Below are positions 41,961 through 53,197 of a stretch of 64,000 bases of DNA, in pieces (positions within the stretch are counted from its first letter, which is position 1; every line of letters starts with the position of its first letter). The DNA is taken from assembly GCA_963978905.1 (NCBI GenBank), contig OZ022261.1, positions 9,239,992 through 9,303,991 of the forward strand, in the 5' to 3' direction. Source of the stretch: Trichostrongylus colubriformis (taxonomy: Eukaryota > Nematoda > Chromadorea > Rhabditida > Trichostrongylidae). Under the pieces are notes generated by a model, which was not told the origin of the DNA, made no database searches, and was given only the letters and a program-made list of their open reading frames with translations. The translations under genes and the position numbers were made by a program.

Positions 41961-42835
41961 ACCGTCCTCCATATCGGCGTGCTTCACTATTGACTATGCT
42001 CATTTGAACGTAATGATCCCGCTACCGTTTCATTGAAAAATGTCAACTCCATTGAGCTCCCTGTGAAGGTGGAAGGGGCATTTCAGGTCCTGCTAAATTC
42101 ACATCATAGCTTAGTCGTAACAAGCTAGTAAAGGAGGGTTTGAGGGATAGGATGTCATTACGACGGAGGGGTGCACCTCCCATATCCACATGAAGCCCCA
42201 TATGTATTGCTCATTTCATTTTCGTGAATCTCTACACCGGCATTTCATCTTACTTTTTATTTTCTGCATTCGAACTTCTGGCTGATCGTCAACTCGTTGA
42301 TTCCTAAGGGAGCAAAGCGTCGAACCACTAGGTCGGTGGATTCCTCTGGAAAAATATTTCGGATTCCCTAATGGAATGCAATATAGACATGAACCTGCTT
42401 ATCAGTGTCCACTTAAAAAGCAGTTTAGATGTCGATGAGTTCGGAGATTTCGATGGCAGTTGGCTATCGAACATGCGGTTCCTTTCTTGGCGTACGTATT
42501 TCTCAATGCCCACCACTTCCCACTCGGGTACAAATACTCGTGCGTTCTGACCTCAGCAGAGCTTGTCCTAGCACAGTCACTTGGCGGTTCCGCCAACTAC
42601 TAACTTTTTTCTGCGATCTTTTCACATTTCAGTAGGAAGATTGTCAGTTGAGTGGGATCTGGCGGGAAATCGATCGGCTCAGCCGATGGCATGCCTTTCT
42701 TGGACGCTCCTTTCATCTTCATCAAGAGGGGACGAGATACTGGTCTCATTCGAACCATAGATCCCTACCTGATGTTTACCGTGTTTACCTGTCTTCGTCG
42801 ACTCCGTGTCCATGGAGCATTTTTCTAGGATCAGT

Positions 42836-43075
42836 GCAAGGTGGGTGGAAGGGGAGAGGACGCAATTATTCACCAACGTCGAAGCTCTTTGCTTCCCTAG
42901 GCTCAGGCGAAAATTCGTATCCCCTCCACCTCCATGAGAAAAAGTATCCGTGGAAGCATCTGTCTCATTAGTTTTAGCCCGAGCCTGGTACGGGAAAGGA
43001 GCTTCGACGTCGGTTGAAATTTTTCGTCTCCGTCCCTCCCCCCCCCCCTCCCCCTCCCCCCACTTGCAATGATCC
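42836..43075. repeat. Family E MITE, diverged copy
   Basis: GTCGAAGCTCTTTGCTTCCC and CCTAGGCTCAGGCG are mirrored by TAGCCCGAGCCTGG and GGAGCTTCGACGTCGG. A C-rich run follows at 43042-43072. Confidence 0.65.
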
Positions 43076-43824
43076 TTTTTCCTGATTCCTCTCCATGTTC
43101 CATCCCACTGTAGTGAGACCATGATTTCATTTGAGGTACTCTTGCTGTACAGCCATTGATTGAAACACATAAACGTATTGTACGTCAGTTTTCTCTTGAG
43201 AATGGTTAGTCATACCCGACTGGCTTCAATGAGACTGGAGGCTCGAGTGCCCTGAGAATACTTCTATAAACTCTGCAAGTAAAAACAGCGCTTTGACTTG
43301 CTACGCTAGCTGGCGCTACTGTAGTTGTAACGGGGTGGGTGGGACGGGGAGGAGGAGAATTACGGAAACACGATGGGCTGCTGTAGTTGTGAGGGAGTGT
43401 GAGAGAGATGGGGAGGGGAATAATCAAAACATGATTGGACTCAGGATGCATGAAAAACCCGAAAACCTGAAGTATGAGGGATTCCACTTCCCAACAACTA
43501 CTCCCGTGAATGTGTGTGGTAACGGCCGTAGAATACCTGTGCGGTGAAAGAGTTCGGTAAACAACACAAGTGACTGCTTATCCTTTCTTTCGTTAAATAA
43601 GTCATTAAGTGAGCTTCGTCTAGGCGTTAAGAACAAGCAGAGTTCATTCACAGCGCTGTTTCTTTGTTCTCACCTTTTGTTTTGTATATTTCGAAGAATT
43701 TTTTGTAAATTTTATTAAAATTTGCCCAGCCACAACTCACTTGCTTCGCACGTCGATTTACTTATTTCTGTGACGTTTTTTTCGAGTTCGAAGGTTTGAG
43801 ATACTTTGCGTTTTCCCTTTTCAG

Positions 43825-44584
43825 GTCTGCGATGCCGAGCCATTAGCGGTGCGCGACCACCTTCATGTTACCAGCAACCTTTGCAAGGTAGAACTCTATT
43901 ACGCAGTACCTTCGCTTGTGTTAAATGTTGTATAGAAGTTGGAGACTGCACCTCGCTTTTGCGATGCTGTGAAGCTTTAGAAAACGATTTTTCCGCCACA
44001 GGTGCTGCTCGCTGAATGATTTGTCTTGTCTGCTGAATGAAGCCCCTTTCCCTCCCTAGGCTTAGGCTAAAATTGATATCCCCTCCTCCCACATGAAAGA
44101 GTATCTCTCAAAGCATAGGTCTCATCTGCTTTTGCCTAAGCCTAGGGAGGGAAGAAGCTTTGACGTGGGTGAAAATTTGACGCAAAGTTGCGTCTCCCCC
44201 CCCCCCCCCCCCCGATTTGAATTGACCCATTTATTCTAATTTTCGCGTGTTCATTTGTTACCAGTTCACTGTTGGACTTCATATTAATCTGAAGATTTGT
44301 AGGTGCGTTCGTGGATCGAACGATACTTGGGCGTCACGATCCACACGAACGACGCAGGCAGCTGGGACCATAGGTATAAATAACATTTTTCGTTTATTTT
44401 GTGCAATTTTAAGTTTCTATTTAATTTTTGAATTTTTTGTTCCAGATCCATATGGGCGATCATGGTCAGCATCGGTCGTGGTAATAGGAGCAGGTCATCA
44501 TTTTCGGACGAAAGGAGGACGGCCAGGACGACATTGTCCAGTCCGTCTGTGTTTTTGTCGTCCGCGTCCGCATGCCACGTCCAG
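43825..44584 (+). CDS. Hypothetical three-exon reading frame of unknown function
   Basis: Three open segments join in phase: 43825-43887 (VCDAEPLAVRDHLHVTS and four more residues, acceptor TTTTCAG, donor GTAGAA), 44303-44373 (VRSWIERYLGVTIHTND and more, acceptor TTTGTAG, donor GTATAA) and 44446-44584 (Ser/Arg-rich, acceptor TTGTTCCAG, donor GTGAGT). The same segments lie inverted at 51308-51370, 50942-51012 and 50726-50867. There the second carries an in-frame TAG and the first a single Asn-to-Asp change. No domain is known to me. It could be a remnant of a gene inside the duplicated element, or chance. Confidence 0.25.
44035..44235. repeat. Family E MITE with 18-C run
   Basis: TTTCCCTCCCTAGGCTTAGG is mirrored by CCTAAGCCTAGGGAGGGAA, followed by TTGCGTCT and 18 C (44196-44213), then GATTTGAATTGACCCA. 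The left terminus is missing. The right arm of the duplication lacks this copy at the equivalent point. Confidence 0.75.
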
Positions 44585-44960
44585 GTGAGTGTCCGTCCTC
44601 GTCGGTCCCTGTCAGGCCCCAGTCCCGTCAGTCCGGGTCCGTGTTGTCCGCGTTCGGAGCATGCCACGTCCGGGTGGGTATCGGTCTGCGTCAGTCCGCG
44701 TCTCCCCCTCTGTTCGTGCCTGTCCGCCTCCTTGTGTGTCTGTCCGTCCGTGTACCGTCTGTCCGCGTCTGTCTGTGCGTGCCCGTCTGTGTGCTGTCCG
44801 TCCGTGTCCTCCCTTACTTATCTGTCCGTGCGCCTGTCTGTGTCCACCTGTCTGTGTATGTCCGGTCTGTCTGTCTCTCTTTCTGCCTTCAGTGCCAGTC
44901 CATTCCTGTCTGTCTGTCTGTGTCCGTCTATCTATCTGTCTGTCTGTATGCCTGGCGCCT
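44580..44960 (+). repeat. GTCCGTCTGTC-type minisatellite (left arm)
   Basis: Degenerate short units of GTCCGTCTGTC and GTCTGTGC dominate about 380 bp. All three plus-strand frames stay open (Ser/Val/Cys/Arg/Pro-rich), which is a composition effect and not evidence of coding. Confidence 0.85.
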
Positions 44961-46082
44961 CGCCTGTCGTCTTTATTCTTTCTCTGTTTTCAATGGATGG
45001 CATTGCTGGTGTTCAAGAATCGTCCTGCGGATCGCTGGTTGGGGAAAATGCGAATGAAGTCGTTGTCATAGTGTAACCTTGAAGCGAAATGATCAATACA
45101 GGATCTATCTGGTTATCTGAACAGAAGCTCTATTCCTCTCTTTCAACAATTCTGTCCTTCTCAATCATGTTCTCAATTTCTGTTTGATGCTTATAGCTAG
45201 TAATGTACATATTTTTTGTGGCACTGAGCGGGTATGAAGGGTAGAAATTTCTGAATGTGGAATTTTTTGCTCTGAAATTCACGTCTAGGCACGATCAAGA
45301 CCAGTAATAAAAGGTGAAGACACGATCCCAAGAAGTGGATTGAGCCAGGCAGGAGATGTGTTTCAACCAAGCCTGAAAAAATGGCAGGATCTCCGTAGTA
45401 GGTGAAGGTGAACCACTTTTGCCTCTTTCCGACCTCTTCCCTCTCCGGGGGTTAGCTAGCAAGGGCTGAGAATCCTCAAAACCCGTGTTTTGGATTGGAA
45501 AGATGGGAAGATCGTATCTGAAGCGAACTTTCTCGAGGTCCTCAGGGAAGTCGAATTCAAGGATGGAGAGTAGGTCGCATTTTGAGTTGGATAAGAGGGG
45601 GAGGGGTATTTTGGGTTGGAAAAGGTGGGTGTCGTATTTTTTGAGGGAATTCCTCAAAAATCCTCAAAAGTTATTGTTTTCAATGATTTTGGAGGCGGTC
45701 AGGCAGTCCCTATAAAAACATAACCACACCTTGTTCTTGAATAGCAATACTGCGATTACCGATTGAAAATTTTTTAGGGATACTTGTGTGTCGCAGTCTT
45801 CTCTCAAAATTCTCTAAAAGCTTAACCCTGTTCCCCCTGTTCGCATAATGCCTCTTTAAGGTCATGATCTATTTTTCATCCTGTTTCTCACGTTTCCTCC
45901 TTTTCTCAGATCTACCCTTTCTAATTCCCCTTGTTCGTTCATATCTTTCTCCTATCCCTCTTTCATGTTCAGTAGAGTCCAAATCCATATTCCAAGGATT
46001 TAGGAAAGATCACGCAAGGGTTGAGGAATCCACTAGGAGGTCATTCTCCGCGTTGGAAAAAAAAGTATGGTACCCGGGACTA

Positions 46083-46821
46083 CAGGGGGTGCCAAAAAAA
46101 GTAATTTTGTCTCGTCCACTTTCACCCCACTTTAGTCGAACTACAGCAGATTCTGTTGAGGTATTCACATCCCCAGATTCAAGAGCAGACCTCACTCTAT
46201 CACTATACTCCGTAGCATCCTTCTGCACGAGCAGGAACGGGAGCGAGGAAAGAGTGAACAAGATGTGTCACCTCAACTGGGCAAAATCCGAAATTTCGTC
46301 GCCCTCGTTCACAACCTTGCTGAGGTCCGTTCACTCTGGGTACCTAAGGGGATTCATACTGGGTGGTGTTCTTTAGGATCCCGTTTTTTCTGGGTTCCCA
46401 GCGCTGTTCGTTTCCAAGAGCCAAACGTGCACTTACCACTGAAACCCCTCCGGAGGCGGATTTGGGCATGAAAATGATACTTCGGATCATAGCAGCCTTG
46501 TCCAAGCAGCAGGGGCTCTGTGACTTCCATGAACCGAAGGGCCAATCCTCAGGAAGCTTCCCACAGAAGACCTACCATGAAACCCGGCTCCACTGTTTTA
46601 AGGGGACCTTGATACCGTGGGTGCTCCGAAGCCCGACTGCGCCGCTTAAAGGTTCTATATTTTTATGAAAATGAAAGTAGTGAGTCTCAGCTTGTTCCTG
46701 CTTTTAGAGGAACATTTCGGGAATATTTTGCCCCAATACTTTCATTTCTTTCGTTTCCCTATGTTTTGTATAATTGGGAGATGTGAGCCGTGGGCAAAAT
46801 TACTTTTTTTGGCACCCCCTG
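46083..46821. mobile_element. 739-bp TA-flanked MITE (CAGGGGGTGCC ends)
   Basis: CAGGGGGTGCCAAAAAAAGT at the left is mirrored exactly by ACTTTTTTTGGCACCCCCTG at the right, and both continue into AATTTTG/CAAAATT. TA flanks both (46081-46082 and 46822-46823). The right arm of the big duplication lacks it, so it inserted after the duplication. The interior has no transposase. A second copy starts at 63367, and a solo end lies near 21930-21952 (ACTTTTCTTGGCATCCCCTG). Confidence 0.88.
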
Positions 46822-47045
46822 TAGATTTCTCGAGGAACACTCAACAGGCCACTTCTTTCTGTTCTTGGAGGCGGTCAGATAGTCTCTAAAAACTTTGAAA
46901 AAGTGGCAGTTGTCTTGTTAAAGTAACTTTGGGGGAAGGGGGCGTGAAAAGCGGAGGACTCTATTTCTTCTTAGAATTTTGCTCAACCGAGTTCTTGATA
47001 CTTTTCCACCAAATCCACATGATGTCGCTTTTAACTCATAATAAA

Positions 47046-49739
47046 TACTTTCAACTCACTATATAACTCGGGGAGCTTTTTTATTGATCTGGACAAGCTT
47101 CTGCTTTTGTTAGTCATTCTCCTGTCTATTCATTTCTCTTCATTCATATTATCCCGATATCATCTATCGTCTATGCCGTCCCTTTCTCTTTATTCAGTAC
47201 TGGTTCGCTTGACTTCAATCCTGGTCTCATCCAAGGCTATATTTCGGTTTCTTGCACTTTACACACGATACTCCAGAATCTTCTGGCATTTCGATTATCA
47301 CTATCACTATCAATTCTCCTTCTATCGATCTTATCCACTATGTGAGTCCTGTATTGACTAAACTGACGACGAAGGTATAACACTTTGACAGCGAGTGAGC
47401 TCAACATCACCGAAGCAGTGATTCTATTGACGATTCGTGGACATCAGTATCCACCCAGGTGGAGACAGACAAGTGAAAAGACGGTGGGGTGAATGGCATG
47501 CGGTCAGATAGGTAGAGAAACGGTCGCAGCCAGACGCACAGGGATGGGCGGGTTCTGACGAAGACAGTGAAGGGGGAAGACACGGATGTACGTGGACGTG
47601 GGGGAAGCTGACAGGCGTCGACGGACAGGTATCAAGGGGGATGTGGATGGGCGGGTCACACGCAGGGGGCGGGCACAGATAGAAGGTGGGAGGGACGGAC
47701 GGACAGAAACAGAAGGACGGGGAGGCACGAGTATGTGTAAGAGGAGGAGGGGAGCGCGACTAGGGGAAGCAGGCGGGCATAGACAAATTTGAAACGTGCA
47801 ACGCATCTCTCCTTCCCTCTTTTTTCCAACGAGTGCCCATCCCCCTCCCTCTGTATCTGTCCGACCGCGCACCCCCTCCTCTCCACTTCGGTCTGCGCGA
47901 ACCCTCCTGAGTCCGTCGCGGTCCGTCCATGTCCCCCTTATAGTCTGTCCGTCGACGTCCCCTGTGACCACATCTGCCTGTGAGCGCCCGATTGCCTGTC
48001 CCCATGTGTCTGTGTCCTCCCCCGCCCACTCCTGTTTGTCCGCCTATGCCCGCTTCTCTATCCATCTGTCCGCGTGTCTCTTACCCCGTCTACCAAGCCG
48101 TCTTTCCACTTGTTTATCTGCCTCCATCAGTGATTACATTGCTGAACATGGTTCGCCCATGGGGTCACTGCTTCGGGGAGTAGAATACACTCGCTGCAAC
48201 ACTACGATAATGATCAATACAGGACCTGATGAAAAGAAATTGCCAGCAACAAGAAAGGACAGCTCGCAAAGCAGTGGAAGATTGCTGGAGTGGTGCAGAA
48301 GAGTGGGTAACTATAAATGAGCAGAGAAGTTCATAACAATTGATAGAGAAGAACAAAAGATGCAAGCGGAAGAAATCTGAAATTATGGGAAAACACATTT
48401 TTTACAAGCAAGGAAGATAATTAGGGACCCTAGAAAAGTCCACTTCCAGAATTTCAACTATTTAGCTAAAAAAGGGAAATTCAGAAAGTAAGAGAAGTAT
48501 ATTAGGGTGGAAAGGATAACCAAAACAGAGACAAGTGTTAGAATCCGGCTAAAATAGAATTATCGAGCAGATGAAAAAGCAAAAAGGAACATGTAAAGGC
48601 AGGTGGTTCAGAGTTCAGTGGAAGGAAGAGCGATTAAATAAAGAAAGAAACCTTACGAAGTCCGACAAGAAATTCCGAGCCCTGGAGCATAGCTATTCAA
48701 AATGCTCACAAAAGCCTCGATAATCTCCCAGCAAAAAAAGATGACCCAAAAAAATTAGACCCCCTCAGGAACTCATACGAAACCCCATTTAGTGTTCTGC
48801 AATGAGTAAATTAGTAATTGAGAGGTTTTTAACCAAATTAACTCTTTATTACAAAATCTCCCCCCCCCCCCCCCCCTTACAAATTCTCTTCAACTATCAC
48901 TTCTTTATTTAGAATTTAATACTTCCAAAAAAAGTTACATATTTTGTTTTATTTAAGACAGTTTAGACACGACAAAGAATTAGGACAGTGGTTATCAAGA
49001 CGTCCAAGACCACAATGTGATCATTAAAATAGCTCCCATAGGACAGACCCTACGCCCGTTTAGTTTTTTGCAATTACAAAATCAAGTCAGGGAGTAATCA
49101 TTAGAAGGTCCGAGTCTTGAGGTGCGAACCTTAGAAAAACTCACCTCCAGAATTAATCAGCTACCAAGCTAAAAAATGACCCGGAAGACTATAACGCCAT
49201 TATGTACCAATACTTACGCCTAGTGTTCTCAAGGACCACATTAAACTTAAAGAAAAATCATTTTTCGTATCGTCCGCTGCTCCGAACCAAGCCACGCCCA
49301 CACAACCAAATCACGCCTGCTCTTAGACGAACGAACTTCCAACAGCGCTCACATGGACAAGGAAACTTGCAATATAACGAAGGTGACTTACTCGTTGGAA
49401 ATTTGCTCGTCTGAGATCAGGTGTGTTTTGGGGCGTGGTTTAGTTGACTTCATGCAGGCGGAACGTCGTGATGGTGCACCGTGCAGCCTGTGTACTTACC
49501 TAAGAACCTAATTGCCCGAAGAAAGTAAGCCACTAATCTGATTATCGCGTGGTGTGCCTTTTAAACTAAACCAAGACGTTTTTGATACCACTGTATGGGT
49601 GAAAAGGAAATGGAAGAGAAAAACTTATTGAAAATGAAGAGGGGAGAAAAAAAAGATAAATTTCAAGCAACAAAGAATTGCTAAAAGCAAGGAAAAAGAG
49701 TGGATTTGAGAGAAACGGAGAAAAATGATAAATAATATG
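47046..49739. other. Spacer between the arms of the inverted duplication; no gene recognised
   Basis: It holds a third minisatellite (47500-48130) and A-rich sequence with a 17-base C run (48860-48876). Related words such as ATGATCAATACAGGA (48211) also occur at 45090 and, inverted, near 50205. No conserved frame was seen. Confidence 0.4.
47500..48130. repeat. Minisatellite with a strand switch near 47.8 kb
   Basis: The left half is purine-rich (GGACGGACAG, GGCGGG) and the right half pyrimidine-rich (CTGTCCG, GTCCGTC). The two halves are therefore inverted relatives of the 44.6-kb and 50.5-kb arrays. Confidence 0.7.
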
Positions 49740-50329
49740 ATTCAAAAAAAAGCATCATGTGGATTTGGTGGAAGAGGATCAGGAATTTGGTTGAGCAAAA
49801 TTCTTAGGAATATGTAGAGCCCTTCGCCTTTCTCTATCCCCCTCCCCAGGTCTCCTTCCAGACGACATCCTTTTCGAATTTTTTAGAGACCTACTGATCG
49901 CCACCAAAAACATCTTGAAATTTTTTTTCCCCGAGTACAACCCCTTTCCCCAACCCGAAGAATGACCTCCTAAAAGATTTCTCACCCTTTGCTTGATCTT
50001 TCCTAAGGGGGACAGAATCCTTGTGATACGGATTTGGACGAAAAATGCTCCCCCCACCCTTTCCCTTTAAGTGTTCCTCTCCATACCCACATGGAATAAA
50101 GTGCACAAGAGGGAGAGAGAGATAATGAACATCAAAAAGAAAAATATGATCAAGGAGTGAATTGATGAAAAATAAGAATGGATTCAAATATTTGATGAGG
50201 AATCCTGTATTGATCATTCCGCTTCAAAGTTACACTATGACAACGACTTCACTCGAATTTTCCCCAACCAGCGATCCGCAGGACGATTCTTGAAGACCAG
50301 CAATGCCATCACCCCTTGAAAACAGACAA

Positions 50330-50745
50330 AGAAGAAAGACGACAGGCGAGGCGCCAGACATGCAGACATACAGATTGATAGACGGACACAGACAGACAGA
50401 CAGGAATGGACTGGCACTGAAGGCAGACAGAGAGACAGACAGACATGGGCCTACACAGACAGGTGGACACAGACAGACGCGCGGACAGATATGTAAGGGG
50501 GGACACGGACGGACAGCACACAGACGGGCACGCACAGACAGATGCGGACAGACGGTACACGGACGGACAGACACACAAGGACGCGGACAGGCACGAACAG
50601 AGGGGAAGACGCGGACTGACGCAGACCGATACCCACCCGGACGTGGCATGTCCGAACGCGGACAACATGGACCCGGACTGACGGGACCGGGGCCTGACAA
50701 GGACTGACGAGGACGGACACTCACCCGGACGTGGCATGCGGACGC
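50330..50745 (-). repeat. GTCCGTCTGTC-type minisatellite (right arm)
   Basis: On the plus strand it reads as GACAGACGGACAC-type units. It is the inverted counterpart of 44580-44960, with differing unit number. Confidence 0.85.
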
Positions 50746-51307
50746 GGACGACAAAAACACAGACGGACTGGACAATGTCGTCGTGGCCGACCTCCTTTCG
50801 TCCGAATGTGATGACCAGCTACTACTACCACGACCGATGCTGACCATGATCGCCCATATGGATCTGGAAAAAAGAATCAGATATTAAATAGAAAACTTAA
50901 AATTGCACAAAATAAACAAAAAATGTTATTTATACCTATGGTCCTAGCTGCCTACGTCGTTCGTGTGGATCGTGACGCCCAAGTATCGTTCGATCCACGA
51001 ACGCACCTACAAATCTTTAGATTAATATGAAGCCGACAATGAACTGTGAACAAATGAACACGCAAAAATTAGAATCAATAAATAGTGAAATATTACCTGA
51101 ATATTGGTGCGTTGAAGGGGAGATCGTCAGAGAAGCGTCCTAATTTTCTGATCACGTCACTCTCACAAGACAAATCACTCAGCGAGCAGCACCTGTGGCG
51201 GAAAAAATCGTTTTTTAAAACTTCACACCACCGCAAAAGCGAGGTGCGGTCTCGAACTTCCATACAACACTTAACACAAGCGAAGGTACTGCGTAATCGG
51301 GTTCTAC

Positions 51308-51370
51308 CTTGCAAAGGTCGCTGGTAACATGAAGGTGGTCGCGCACCGCTAATGGCTCGGCATCGCAGAC
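51308..51370 (-). pseudogene. Right-arm counterpart of hypothetical exon VCDAEPLAVRD
   Basis: The same 63-base segment as 43825-43887 with the same splice-like borders. The following segment (51012-50942) has an in-frame TAG, so a joined frame would be broken here. Confidence 0.25.
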
Positions 51371-51534
51371 CTGAAAAGAGACCTTGAACCTTCAAAGAGA
51401 AAAAGAGGCATAGAAATAAATGAATCGACGTGCGAGCAAATGTGTTGTGACTGAGCAAATTTAAAGAAATTTATAAAAAATTGTCAGAAATATAGGAAAC
51501 AATAGGTGAGAATAGGGAAACGTTATGAATGAAC

Positions 51535-51720
51535 TCTGCTAGCTGAACGCAAAATTTTCACCGACGTCGAAGCTCCTCCGCTTTAGGCTCGGGCTAAAGC
51601 AGATGAGACAGAGGCAGATTTTTTTCACGTACGAGGAGGGGATATGAATTTTGACCTAAGCTTAGGTAAGCAAAGAGCTTCCACGTCGGTGAAAAGTTGC
51701 GTCTACCCCCTCCACCCATT
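51535..51720. repeat. Family E MITE in the right arm
   Basis: ACCGACGTCGAAGCTCC and GGCTCGGGCTAAAGCAG are mirrored by TTGACCTAAGCTTAGG and CTTCCACGTCGGTGAAAA. It corresponds to 42836-43075 of the left arm. Confidence 0.6.
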
Positions 51721-51954
51721 CTGCATGACCTAGAAAAGTGCTCCATGGACACGAAGTCGACGAAAACAGGTAAACACGGTAAACATCAGGTAGGGACCTA
51801 TGGTTCGAATGAGACCAGCATCTCGTCCCCTCTTGATGAAGATGTGAAAGGAGCGTCCAAGGAAGGCATGCCATCGGCTGAGCCGATCGATCTCCCGCCA
51901 GATCCCACTCAACTGACAATCCTCCTACTGAAATGTGAAAAGATCACAGAAAAA
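51697..51954 (+). CDS. Hypothetical open segment ending at a splice-like donor
   Basis: A plus-strand frame reads EKCSMDTKSTKTGKHGKHQ and later AEPIDLPPDPTQLT, ending at GTAAGT (51955). The left-arm copy on the minus strand (42.6-42.85 kb) has a two-base deletion that breaks the frame. It is on the opposite strand, within its arm, to the other exon-like set. No known domain; it may be chance. Confidence 0.2.
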
Positions 51955-52509
51955 AGTAAGTAGTTCGCGGAACCGCCAAGTGACTGTGGTAGGACAAGCC
52001 CTGCTGAGGTGAGAATGCACGAGTATTTGTACCCGAGTGGGAAGTGGTGGGCATTGAGAAATATGTACGCCAACAAAGGAACCGCATGTGCAATAGCCAG
52101 CTGCCATCGAAATCTCCAAACTCATCGACATCTAAACTGTTTTTTAGGTGGACACTGATAAGCAGGTTCATGTCCATATTGCATTCCATTAGGGAATCCG
52201 AAATATTTCCAGAGGAATCCACCCGACCTAGTGATTCGACGCTTCGCTCCCCTAGGAATTAACGAGTTGACGATCAACCAGAACTTCGAATGCAGAAAAT
52301 AAAAAGTAAGATGAAATGTCGGTGTAGAGATTCATGAAAATGAAATGACCAAAACATATGGGGCTTTATGTAGATATGGGAGGTGCTCCGTCGTAATGAC
52401 ATCCTATCCTTCAAACCCTCCTTTACTAGCTTGTTACGACTAAGCTATGATGTGAATTTAGCAGGACTTGAAATGCCCCTCCCACCTTCACAGGGAGCTC
52501 AATGGAGTT

Positions 52510-52960
52510 TTTGAGACTGCATCACGGTCCCAAAGAGTTTTGGTGGTTCTTTCTTCTGTTGTGCTCTTACTGTATCATAAGTTTATTGTACTACAATTTA
52601 CAATCATTCAATACAGCAGATTACAATACGTACATACTACAGTTATCTAGTCTCCTACGACGACATTGATAGAGCTCATTTCAATTGTTTCCCTTTCCTT
52701 CTTTCCATAATTTCTCCTCTCCTAGTGTGGGTCCGCGAGGGGAAGGAAGAATTGCCTTGCGCCCTCTTTCCGCTATCGCCTGTTACCGTAACCGACTACG
52801 AGCGTCCCACTGAGGTCGCCGTCATGCCGGATTACAAGGAGAGCCGCCCGCTCGGCTGAGCTCTTTCCTCTCTTCTGAACCCTCTTGGAGGCCCCGCCTC
52901 CAATTTATCCTCGGCGCTGGTATGTTATCGATGAGTCATCGTGAACTCCGTTTCACGACA
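52510..52960 (-). repeat. 3' LTR of the BEL/Pao element
   Basis: On the minus strand it begins TGTCGTGAAACGGAGTTCAC and ends GCAGTCTCAAA. It carries GC-rich and poly-pyrimidine blocks. No TATA box was assigned with confidence. Confidence 0.93.
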
Positions 52961-52976
52961 CTCCCGAGGCCAAAAG
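52961..52976 (-). promoter_or_regulatory. Candidate polypurine tract
   Basis: CTTTTGGCCTCGGGAG directly precedes the 3' LTR on the minus strand. Only the last GGGAG is purine-rich, so the tract is weak. The call rests on position. Confidence 0.35.
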
Positions 52977-53197
52977 AACGGAATTGTACGTCAACACGAT
53001 TGATCTGCGGTTTTTCTGCATCCTCCCCACAGGAGTTTCAATCGATTACTGTATTTCATTCCATGCTTTCAAATTACTGAAGTTGAGCTCTTCACAACGT
53101 CATACTACAAAAATATACACACTACAAAAAGATACACACAACGCATAAAAAGATTATATGCATATTAATAAATCAGTAATAAGAAAATGGTACAAAA

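Larger units (their letters stand above)
40685..47045 (+). repeat. Left arm of a very large inverted duplication
   Basis: The order is module A (twice), a 42.0-43.2-kb segment, a 43.8-44.0-kb segment, exon-like blocks, a GTCCGTCTGTC minisatellite, then 45.9-47.0 kb. Each part is found inverted and in mirrored order in 49740-58095. Differences are insertions: the 739-bp MITE at 46083-46821 is absent from the right arm, and 43.1-43.8 kb is longer here. This arm keeps the empty target (AACTCC near 42049) of the LTR element in the right arm. Confidence 0.85.

Noticed and set aside
44462..45076. Long overlapping open frames (160-204 codons) in three plus-strand frames
   Set aside because: All three frames are open at once because the GTCCGTCTGTC minisatellite has no stops in any frame. 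This is a composition effect.
47504..48320. Overlapping 100-174 codon frames on both strands
   Set aside because: Purine/pyrimidine-biased minisatellite sequence; no domain and no splice logic.
50230..50847. 205-codon minus-strand frame mirroring the one above
   Set aside because: It is the inverted copy of the same minisatellite. Only its start (a possible short exon) is kept, as hypothetical.
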